Shown one piece after another: positions 57,949 to 64,000 of a stretch of 64,000 nucleotides of DNA. Source of the stretch: Pseudomonas frederiksbergensis (lineage in GTDB: Bacteria; Pseudomonadota; Gammaproteobacteria; Pseudomonadales; Pseudomonadaceae); assembly GCF_001874645.1 (NCBI RefSeq), contig NZ_CP017886.1, positions 4,323,501 to 4,387,500 of the forward strand, in the 5' to 3' direction. Numbering within the stretch: the first letter of the stretch is position 1; the number at the start of each line of letters is the position of its first letter. The notes below the pieces were generated by a model that saw only the letters and a list, made by a program, of their open reading frames with translations, did not search any database and was not told the DNA's origin. Both the position numbers and the translations under genes were made by a program.

Positions 57949-58380
57949 TCATTCATAGCCAAGTTTGACCGCGTAGCCGCGAAGAAATAGCACGGCGGCA
58001 AGCGATGCACTCAGGATGGTCAGGATAAATATTTGAAGAAAGATAGTATCCGGCGGCTCGACGCCCTTACCGCCAACTGTCAGATAAGCGGAGTACGACG
58101 CGTAGATGAGTAAAACGAAAACCTGGACCAAGCTGTACACGGTTGCCCGAAGGTTCTCCGGTACCAGTTCCAGAAGCATGGACTGTATGACACTCTGTCC
58201 TGGAGTAAAACATGCCCGGAACAGCAGAACGAACATGAGCACGGATATAATGGAATAACCCTGGTAGTAGGCCAGCAACATGGACAAGGCAAGCACTGCT
58301 TGGGCGCCCAGCGAGAGAAAAAGCACATTGCCAGGTTTCGACTGATCCGAGATTAGAGATGCGGCCCAACCTTTAGGTCG
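57949..58380 (-). pseudogene. MFS transporter, C-terminal fragment
   Basis: The last 144 codons of a major-facilitator transporter: about four membrane helices ([80 protein letters not shown]). The reading frame is cut by the IS element at 58381. Joining the flanks across the IS gives an in-frame TGA at once, and no MFS-like sequence lies beyond, so the N-terminal part had been lost before or separately from the IS insertion. A weak start inside the IS could still give a short product. Confidence 0.8.
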
Positions 58381-58417
58381 TGGACTTGCCCCTATAAAAC
58401 CGGACACCAACTCCCCG

Positions 58418-59293
58418 TTAAATTGATGCTACTGCGAAGCGCCTGAACTCCCTCGGCGAGCGATAGTTCAAGGCGCTGTGCGGATGCTGCTCGTTGTAAT
58501 GTTCGAAGGCAATGGCCAGGTTACGCAGCGCCGTTTCTCGATCCGGCTTGGGCATGTGCGCCACGTAATCCCGTTTGATCGTCTTCACGAAGCTCTCTGC
58601 CATGCCGTTACTCTGTGGGCTGCGCACTGGTGTGGTCACCGGCTGCAAGCCGATCTGTCGAGCAAACAGGCGCGTCTGTTCGGCGGTGTAGGCCGAGCCG
58701 TTATCGCTGAGCCACTGCACCGGCGTTGCAGGCAGTTGATCACCGAAGCGCTTCTCCACGCTTTCCAACATCAAGTCGCGGATGTCATCGCCGCTGTACC
58801 CGGTCGGGCTGGCGACCCAGCCGATGGCTTCGCGATCACAGCAATCCAGGGCGAAGGTCACGCTCAGTTTGGCGCCGTCCTCACAACGGAATTCAAAGCC
58901 GTCCGAGCACCAACGCGTATCACTGGTTTGCACCGCAATACGGCCTTCGTGCCGACGGGGCACGCCGGGCTGTTTGATCCGGCGTTCAAGCAGCAGGTTG
59001 TGATCACGCATCACCCGGTAAACCCGCTTCACGTTGATCGTGGGCAGCAACTGGGTTTCACGGGCGCGACGCAGCAATCCCCAGACTCGACGGTAGCCAT
59101 AGCTCGGCAGTTCGCTGACCTGCTGCTGGATTTCGGCCACCAACTCAGCGTCGTTCACAGGCCTGCTTCGCCGTGTCTTGGGCGATACCGATTGCTTGAT
59201 TCGAACCGTTAATTGCGAGCGCGCCACACCGAGACATTCGCTGACCAGCTTCACTGGTCGTCCCCCGGCAACAAGGGTGAGTGCGCAATCCAT
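58418..59293 (-). CDS. IS3-family transposase OrfB (DDE integrase domain)
   Basis: A 291-residue transposase catalytic part. The HTH_21-like start [20 protein letters not shown] and the [12 protein letters not shown] region lead to the DDE core: first Asp in [14 protein letters not shown], second in [14 protein letters not shown], Glu in [17 protein letters not shown]. The C-terminus [16 protein letters not shown] is typical. It overlaps the end of orfA, as needed for the usual frameshifted OrfAB fusion. Confidence 0.92.
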   Translation of the reverse strand: MDCALTLVAGGRPVKLVSECLGVARSQLTVRIKQSVSPKTRRSRPVNDAELVAEIQQQVSELPSYGYRRVWGLLRRARETQLLPTINVKRVYRVMRDHNLLLERRIKQPGVPRRHEGRIAVQTSDTRWCSDGFEFRCEDGAKLSVTFALDCCDREAIGWVASPTGYSGDDIRDLMLESVEKRFGDQLPATPVQWLSDNGSAYTAEQTRLFARQIGLQPVTTPVRSPQSNGMAESFVKTIKRDYVAHMPKPDRETALRNLAIAFEHYNEQHPHSALNYRSPREFRRFAVASI

Positions 59294-59636
59294 TTTCGCG
59301 ACCGGGCGATCTCCACGGCTTCTTTGAGGATTTCCGCTTCCATCGTTTTCTTGCCCAACATCCGTTGCAGTTCACGGATCTGCTTGAGCGCATCGCTCAG
59401 CTCGGAGGCAGGCACGACTGCTTCGCCGCGCTGACCGCCGACAGGCTGCCGTCCTGATACAGCTTGCGCCACAGGAATAACTGGTTGGCATTGATGCCGT
59501 TGCGCCGAGCGACGACCGACACACTTTGCCCTGGCTCAAGGCTCTCGCGAACCATGGCCAACTTTTGCTCTGGGCTCCAGCGGCGCCGCCGCTCCTGGCC
59601 CAAAAGCTCCCCACTCTTATCGTTGCTGTTAGTCAT
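59251..59636 (-). pseudogene. IS3-family OrfA, broken by a one-base deletion
   Basis: The DNA-binding OrfA reads MTNSNDKSGELLGQERRRRW to [11 protein letters not shown], then shifts frame at about 59427. The other frame continues [40 protein letters not shown] and the normal end. Restoring one G (GCG-GGC instead of GCG-GC) would give a full OrfA with helix-turn-helix and leucine zipper. As written, OrfA is truncated and the element is probably unable to transpose by itself. Confidence 0.75.
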
Positions 59637-59917
59637 AAACATAACCGTTTGCCTATCCCTTATCGTAAGGGGGAAACGGTGTCCTGTCTTTCATGGGGCT
59701 CGTTCAGGTCGTCAGCACCACACCTTGAGTCGATTTCAAATCTGGCCAAGTTGGAAGAGCTAGGTCACTACTCCGTTGCAGGGTAGTGCGGATCGAGCGC
59801 TCTTCCTCTACTTGAGGAGCACCCTTCACTGGGGGAAGTTGGATTTCAGATCCGACATAGATTTTAGATCCAGGTGGTGGCCAAAGTCCGATTGCTGGAC
59901 ATTGGACCTGGCCTCCC

Positions 59918-60194
59918 ATTTCGGTAGGGCAGGTGTCGCGACACGTTTTCGTGATTCGCAAAATGTGTCGCGTGAGGGGGTATTTTGGACAACAAAAAGC
60001 CCGCATGCGGGCGGGCTTAAAAGATTACGAGGGAGCAAGCGTAATCTGCGCTCAACTCTGTGAGGGCTACGTGAAAAGGATGTCGCAGAAACGAAAGTTA
60101 CACACTGGGCCAGCGCAATTTTTCGCAGGCTGACCTCTAATTTCGGTAGGGCAGGTGTCGCGACACGTTTTGCGAATAATGAAAACGTGTCGCG
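59918..60194. repeat. Duplicated palindrome-bearing repeat
   Basis: The same 32 bases (starting ATTTCGGTAGGGCAGG, ending CACGTTTT) occur at 59918-59949 and 60140-60171. Each is followed by a ten-base spacer and an inverted arm (AAAATGTGTCGCG ending 59972; AAAACGTGTCGCG ending 60194), so each copy forms a large palindrome around TGTCGCGACACGTTTT. Between them lie a small hairpin (AAGCCCGC...GCGGGCTT region, about 59997-60018) and an AGATTACG/CGTAATCT inverted repeat (60022-60047). No gene was seen in 59712-60186. Confidence 0.75.
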
Positions 60195-60444
60195 GACAAT
60201 GTCGCCACGCGAAATAGCCGATCTCGTTAACGTCAGACACAACGATGTGGTCGCAGCTATCGAGCGCCTTTTCGCCAAAGGGCTTTTACGATCGGCTCGT
60301 AAAACCAGCCGGGATGCAACTGGGGGCAAAGTGATGGAGTCTCACTCTGGTTTGATCTGGGCACAATTCTGTCTCAGGGACAGAGTTGGATGGGGTAGCG
60401 CTTCACGACCCCATGGCTCAAATGTGAGCCATGATCACAATTAA
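60187..60444 (+). pseudogene. Truncated phage regulatory protein (Rha / anti-repressor N-terminus)
   Basis: An 85-codon frame whose first 35 residues (MSRTMSPREIADLVNVRHND, then VVAAIERLFAKGLL) match the N-terminal DNA-binding segment of Rha-type phage regulators. The rest (RSARKTSRDATGGKVM...) does not look like a folded domain and runs to an arbitrary stop. The start is GTG 60187, inside the second palindromic repeat. It is a likely prophage remnant. The 310 bases that follow (60445-60754) show only an AACGTTA/TAACGTT inverted repeat and no gene. Confidence 0.55.
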
Positions 60445-60754
60445 ATCGCACCTGCTCCAGCCTGCTGTCAGGCCTGGCCAACGTTAGATAACGGTGGGTT
60501 AACGTTATTGGGCGGCGGGGCGTCTCCACACTTTTGTGGAGTCGGGCGATCCGGTTCGATTGGGCTATGGCTGATACGTGTCGGTTACGTTGCCCGATGG
60601 GGGCCGTATCCAGGTTGTTACTTTACCGGGCTTGTTGTCACTTCTGCGGCGCTCGGCAGGCCAATAGAGTAATGCCTTCAGTGTGTTTGCAGGGCCATGG
60701 GAGCTTGTCGGCACTGTTCTCCACTGACCCCCCAATCACGGAAGAGGTGACACG

Positions 60755-61015
60755 ATGAATGACAATAAGAGCTTCGTAATAGTTAGAAAAGGAGATAAAA
60801 GTGCCCCGTCGGAAAAGGACATGAGGGTAGCTATGGTCGAGTCCGGTGGAGAGCCGGGTAAGGTGACCGGAGACAACGAAAGCCGAAAGCTGGAGTTTAC
60901 CGGCAAGGTCACTCACAACACCTATGAGAACAAGCTGATCGTGGTTGCCAATGGCAAACGAACCAGCTGGAGCTTCGATTGGTACGACGCCCGGGTGGGT
61001 AACCCTGCTCAATGA
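60755..61015 (+). CDS. Uncharacterised 86-residue protein
   Basis: I do not recognise this protein (MNDNKSFVIVRKGDKSAPSE). It has an ideal GAGGTGA ribosome-binding site six bases before the ATG, which supports it as real. It is hydrophilic with no signal peptide. The middle and end look like beta strands (ESRKLEFTGKVTHNTYENKL, TSWSFDWYDARVG). It lies upstream of the 249-residue gene at 61376 in the same direction, 360 bases apart. That gap holds a GCCTCC/GGAGGC inverted repeat (about 61261-61279) and no gene I can support. Confidence 0.6.
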   Translation: MNDNKSFVIVRKGDKSAPSEKDMRVAMVESGGEPGKVTGDNESRKLEFTGKVTHNTYENKLIVVANGKRTSWSFDWYDARVGNPAQ

Positions 61016-61375
61016 GTCCACGGTGGGGCGGTCGAAGGGCCGCCCTGCTGTTTCCCCTCACGCGTCCCCTACCGAAGACAACGTCCGGTGTCCTCCCCCA
61101 TTGATACAACACCGTTACGCAGGCTGTTACCTTCCTGGCCGGAACAGAACTCATGACTGTCCCGACTGTAACGCCAAGACACTTTGCCGCTCTGCGCCCT
61201 CTGCCTACAGTGAAGTCGTCAATGTGCTTACAGGGTTGTGACACATCATCGGCGCCACCCGCCTCCCACCAGTGGAGGCATGGAAGAACTGTCACGGGTG
61301 CTACCTGATCGCTTGTCGGATTCGACTCTCGTTGCCCATTGATTGACTAACACACAAACAAGACAGAGGGACAAC

Positions 61376-62125
61376 ATGAGTAAGTCAATCGCTGTGAGTA
61401 AGCAAAACCAGCAACTGCACGATAACGTTCAGGAGGCCGTCAAGGAGATCTTGGGCGCCACCAAGGCCCTGGGCACTGTCGAATACGCTAAATTGTTGAC
61501 GTCGACACTGGCGGCAGCCACCAAGACGGTCACTATCAGTATCGCCGATAAGGACTTTATCACGCTCAAAAATAGCGGCTACAAGCTGTGCTTTGCTAAG
61601 AAGGTCGGTAATAACGATTTCAACGTGGTCTGGCAGTCCTATGACGATTACCTGAGTACCAACACCTTCACCTGGACGCCCCAGTATCAGTTGTTCGGCA
61701 CCAACAGTTTCCTCGCCGGCGTGCAAGTTAGAGCCCAGACCAAGGCAGTCAACGTCGGCCTAGGACAGCAGGTGGTGCTCGGCAGCACCGGTTTGATGGG
61801 TAAGGCGACGACCGGTGGCCCTGCGACCGCCATTACCTTGGTGAACGAATACCGTCCGATCCACCCCGGGGTTTCCCAGCTTTCCACCGGCATCAATAAC
61901 GAACAAATCAGTACCCCCATCTACGTTGCCACGGCACCAGTGGTCACTGGCAACATTTCTTTGACCCCCGTCGAGACCATTCTCGTGTGGTTCGAACAGC
62001 GCGTGGAGACCAGCACTATGTTCAGCGACTCGCGTTCCATGTCGATCGAAATCGACATGACCGAGGAAAATGATGCGTCCCGCAACTATGCTAACGGTGC
62101 TTGGACTACGGTAAAAGTGGAATAA
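61376..62125 (+). CDS. Uncharacterised 249-residue beta-rich protein
   Basis: I do not recognise this family with certainty. The start MSKSIAVSKQNQQLHDNVQE (61376) follows AGAGGGA. There is no signal peptide. After an N-terminal helix it reads as alternating strands with many aromatics, Thr, Gly and Asn (FNVVWQSYDDYLSTNTFTWT, QYQLFGTNSFLAGVQVRAQT, YRPIHPGVSQLSTGINNEQI, VETILVWFEQRVETSTMFSD), without Cys pairs or catalytic motifs. The composition is like that of bacterial cargo proteins such as lectin- or toxin-like beta proteins; that is only an impression. It has its own strong terminator and faces a TolB-like regulator. Confidence 0.7.
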   Translation: MSKSIAVSKQNQQLHDNVQEAVKEILGATKALGTVEYAKLLTSTLAAATKTVTISIADKDFITLKNSGYKLCFAKKVGNNDFNVVWQSYDDYLSTNTFTWTPQYQLFGTNSFLAGVQVRAQTKAVNVGLGQQVVLGSTGLMGKATTGGPATAITLVNEYRPIHPGVSQLSTGINNEQISTPIYVATAPVVTGNISLTPVETILVWFEQRVETSTMFSDSRSMSIEIDMTEENDASRNYANGAWTTVKVE

Positions 62126-62136
62126 TCGCGGTACCC

Positions 62137-62166
62137 GGGGCAACCTTGCGGTTGCCCCTTCTTCTC
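62137..62166 (+). terminator. Terminator of the 249-residue gene
   Basis: GGGGCAACC-TTGC-GGTTGCCCC followed by TTCTTCTC. It ends where the convergent regulator's stop begins. Confidence 0.85.
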
Positions 62167-62968
62167 AGGAATCGTCACTGCTACCCCGAATGAAATATCC
62201 CGTCAGCGACCGACAGATGGATTCAGCTAGATCTTCCTGGGTGGCGATGCCATAGGGTCGATTGCGATCGAACTGCTCTGACCAGCGGATACGGCCCTGA
62301 GCGACATCGATCAGGCGCACGGAGGTCCGGACACGGGTTGCTTCCACCCGCACGCTGCCCTCCAGAGAATAGCTGCCGCATCCCGCCCGTTCCCGGGTAG
62401 GTGCTTTTACGCTGCTTTGTGGCACATTCATCAGTACATGGTTTGTACGGGGCTGCGTCTGTTCGAGTGACTCGAACAGCCTGCAGCTCAACTCTTCACT
62501 TAACCCCCGAGTAAAGTCGTCGCCATCACGGGTGATGCAGGTAAAGGGCTGAATCTGTAGGACTCGGTGGTGTGCGACGGTCCCCCGGGGCCTGAGCCGC
62601 TCGTACGCTAGTCGATAACAACCGGCCGGAACGCTCAGATGTACCGGGTCCTGTTGACCAAATGTGGCGTAATGACTGGTGAGCTTGCGCCGCAACCGGC
62701 CTACCTGCACCCGCACCACCGGATCGTCGCCGGTGCAGTAGACCGCAGGGTCACGGCGAAACACCGCGATGCCTATGGCGTGTTCTGTGAGGGGGATGCC
62801 CGAGAGTTGAAGGTCGTGCTCAGCCAGAAAACGCAGCAGGCTGCCCATCGTTCTGGACTTGGCGAACAACGGACTGGCTAGTAGCTGCGCCAAGACTCGC
62901 TCCATCTCTTCACGACTGAATGGCTCGGGAACATTGTCTGCACTCGAATTTCCAATGCGCTTGATCAA
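62165..62968 (-). CDS. Winged-helix regulator with TolB/adenylate-cyclase-associated domain
   Basis: A 267-residue protein. Residues about 20-110 match the winged-helix module that begins many TPR/adenylate-cyclase-like regulators (LLASPLFAKSRTMGSLLRFL, RRDPAVYCTGDDPVVRVQVG, RLRRKLTSHYATFGQQDPVH). Residues about 125-260 are the TolB-like domain that normally follows (FTRGLSEELSCRLFES, SYSLEGSVRVEATRVRTSVR, IRWSEQFDRN). The TPR or cyclase part is absent. The start was set at TTG 62968 because AAGGAGGC lies nine bases before it; a longer frame lacks a ribosome-binding site. It probably regulates the neighbouring unknown genes. Confidence 0.75.
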   Translation of the reverse strand: MIKRIGNSSADNVPEPFSREEMERVLAQLLASPLFAKSRTMGSLLRFLAEHDLQLSGIPLTEHAIGIAVFRRDPAVYCTGDDPVVRVQVGRLRRKLTSHYATFGQQDPVHLSVPAGCYRLAYERLRPRGTVAHHRVLQIQPFTCITRDGDDFTRGLSEELSCRLFESLEQTQPRTNHVLMNVPQSSVKAPTRERAGCGSYSLEGSVRVEATRVRTSVRLIDVAQGRIRWSEQFDRNRPYGIATQEDLAESICRSLTGYFIRGSSDDS

Positions 62969-63064
62969 ATTCGGCCTGCCTCCTTGCAGGTTGACGCCTG
63001 TTGCTCGCCACCTCAATGGCCATTCACACCCACCCGCGCATTGACGCGGGTGTTGAAACTGAAG

Positions 63065-63211
63065 TCATCCTTGGTTGACCACGCTCGGCCGGCCATAGAC
63101 CGGTTCGAGCGCAGCCGTGTCGTAGCTTAGCAGTTGCAACAGGATGGGGCGGATGTTGGCGTGGCCGGAGCGATCCTTGTTGCCGGCCAGGGTGTGCAGG
63201 CCGCTGGATGA
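63065..63211 (-). pseudogene. C-terminal gene remnant
   Basis: Forty-eight codons after an in-frame TAA read SSSGLHTLAGNKDRSGHANI, then RPILLQLLSYDTAALEPVYG, then RPSVVNQG and stop. The composition is protein-like, not random, but I cannot name the family and no start exists. It looks like the tail of a deleted gene. Confidence 0.4.
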
Positions 63212-63331
63212 TTACGGAGTCGGCCAATTCGATGCGCTAATCAGCTAAGTATTCAACCGATTGCTCTCGCTACGAGATATTCAGCTGCAATTCTGATTGG
63301 AGTCAGATTGCTTGGCCTATAATTTTGACGA

Positions 63332-63642
63332 TATGCAGTGAGATTTCATGAGTGGCTGGCAATTAAGCGCACGGTGATGCACTCAGATTTGAGGGCGTTA
63401 GTCAGATGCGCTGAATTCTGCTCGTATCTCGTCCAAGCACCTGATGCGCTTAGATTTGAGCATACCGACGATGGCCCAGTTTTGGACCATCCCCCCCCCC
63501 CCCTTACGGATTTGAAATCCAAAAGGGTCAGATTTGAGATCCGACCCCTGGCCTGGCTGTAGGGCTATCCCTTCACCTTCAGTCTGAGGAAGGATCGGGC
63601 ACTACGGAAGCTTCGTAGTGGAGATGCACTCCGATTTGAGGG
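63332..63642. repeat. Cluster of degenerate GATGCrCTnAGATTTGAG repeats and a poly-C tract
   Basis: Near-identical units occur at 63376-63395 (GATGCACTCAGATTTGAGGG), 63443-63460 and 63623-63642, with weaker copies at about 63332 and 63404. The block also holds a 13-C homopolymer (63491-63503), a GATTTGAAATC/GATTTGAGATC palindromic stretch (about 63508-63545) and a CACTACG-N7-CGTAGTG hairpin (63600-63620). No gene is evident from 63212 to 63808. Confidence 0.6.
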
Positions 63643-63808
63643 TATTGGAGGCTAGCTTTCGTTTTCGTGCAAAAGCGGTTGTTCAACTATGGACTGCCCA
63701 GTTCTGGCTATTTAGTCAGTGAACTACAGCCTGGCGCAACACATTAAAATTGCGCCTGCCGCTTTGCTCGGGCTTTATAGTGACGAAACCGAGAGGCATG
63801 TAACAGCT

Positions 63809-64000
63809 TTAGTTGTATTGAAAAATGCCCAGTTGCTTGGCCATGAACAATTCATTACGCTCAACAATTTCTTCAACGACTTTTCCTTCATCATTAAAGC
63901 GGAAATAAGTCAGCGCGGTCCATGAAAGGTCTTTCCCTGCGACATCAAAGCCGTGCCAAGTATTAGACCCCTTGGCTTGGTGCGTCAAGGCCACTACCAC
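63809..64000 (-). CDS. SnoaL-like ester cyclase, N-terminus beyond the window edge
   Basis: The last 63 residues of a small NTF2-fold protein. TWHGFDVAGKDLSWTALTYF followed by RFNDEGKVVEEIVERNELFM is the typical C-terminal part of SnoaL-like polyketide/ester cyclases. It runs off the right edge; the stop is TAA at 63809. The substrate is unknown. Confidence 0.75.
   Translation of the reverse strand: MVVALTHQAKGSNTWHGFDVAGKDLSWTALTYFRFNDEGKVVEEIVERNELFMAKQLGIFQYN

Larger units (their letters stand above)
58381..59706 (-). mobile_element. IS3-family (IS2-like) insertion sequence
   Basis: A 1326-bp element with imperfect terminal inverted repeats (TGGACTTGCCCC... at 58381; TGAACGAGCCCC... read inward from 59706, both continuing to GGACACC). 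It is flanked by a perfect 5-bp target duplication, GGTCG, at 58376-58380 and 59707-59711. It has two overlapping ORFs on the minus strand. The ends and 5-bp duplication fit the IS2 group. Confidence 0.93.

Noticed and set aside
59704..60006. Minus-strand frame of 100 codons right of the IS
   Set aside because: It translates the palindromic repeat (repeated Arg/Thr/Cys segments), has no start signal and joins the MFS stump out of frame.
63719..63925. Frame MNYSLAQHIKIAPAALLG near the right edge
   Set aside because: It overlaps the SnoaL-like gene on the other strand and lacks a ribosome-binding site.
54125..64000. Integrated element bounded by att repeats of tRNA-Arg(CCT)
   Set aside because: The tRNA 3' end is not repeated in the window and no integrase gene is present. 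The region may still be a hotspot, but an intact element cannot be shown.

Overview
The window looks like a chromosome segment of a fluorescent Pseudomonas (P. fluorescens group). The evidence is the aotJQMP-argR and aruCFGDB-aruE arginine loci, amrZ, an FMN-riboswitch-controlled lumazine synthase, the alaS-lysC-csrA(rsmA)-tRNA block, PA1123-like DUF2025, and many copies of the Pseudomonas REP/REPIN repeat (GTAGGAGCTGC...GCGATCTTTTGA). No replication origin, rRNA operon or CRISPR array was seen. Assignments come from reading motifs and recognising families, not from searches.

Layout. 1-11.8 kb: housekeeping and regulator genes (PepSY fragment, glpQ, DUF2025, ABM monooxygenase, glutamine-amidotransferase-like protein with a divergent LysR regulator, DUF1003, a MASE2-GGDEF cyclase, a TetR/metallo-hydrolase divergent pair with a perfect palindromic operator, amidase, an XRE regulator behind a LexA-like box, AraC regulator, TauE/SafE exporter). 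11.8-20.8 kb: an accessory block with an unknown Cys/His protein, a membrane protein, a 1167-residue phospholipase-C-like / degenerate alpha-beta hydrolase / metacaspase fusion, an HNH nuclease, and a group IIC intron that sits between nrdB and its terminator. 20.8-25.4 kb: nrdB with a long structured leader, a DUF2790 protein and acs. 26-43 kb: arginine uptake (aotJQMP), its regulator ArgR, and the arginine succinyltransferase pathway (aruC, F, G, D, B, E). A 1570-residue LRR 'dermonecrotic toxin domain' protein lies between argR and aruC. ArgR half-sites are visible upstream of aotJ and of aruC.

43-54 kb: riboswitch-controlled ribH, ltaE, alaS, lysC, csrA, tRNA-Ser, two identical tRNA-Arg(ACG) genes, a DUF4124 protein, mgtE, amrZ, phnN and tRNA-Arg(CCT).

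From tRNA-Arg(CCT) to the right edge (54.1-64 kb) the DNA is a mosaic of cargo and debris: an orphan type VI PAAR-phospholipase effector with its lipoprotein immunity gene frameshifted in a G run, a GNAT acetyltransferase, an MFS transporter stump cut by an IS3-family element with a clean 5-bp target duplication, a truncated phage regulator with duplicated palindromes, two genes of unknown function with a winged-helix/TolB-like regulator, clustered short repeats and a 13-base C run, and a partial SnoaL-like gene at the edge.

The best candidate for an undescribed system is the 11.9-17.5 kb cassette. It combines a membrane protein with a phospholipase-metacaspase fusion, next to a divergent putative zinc-ribbon protein and a convergent HNH nuclease.
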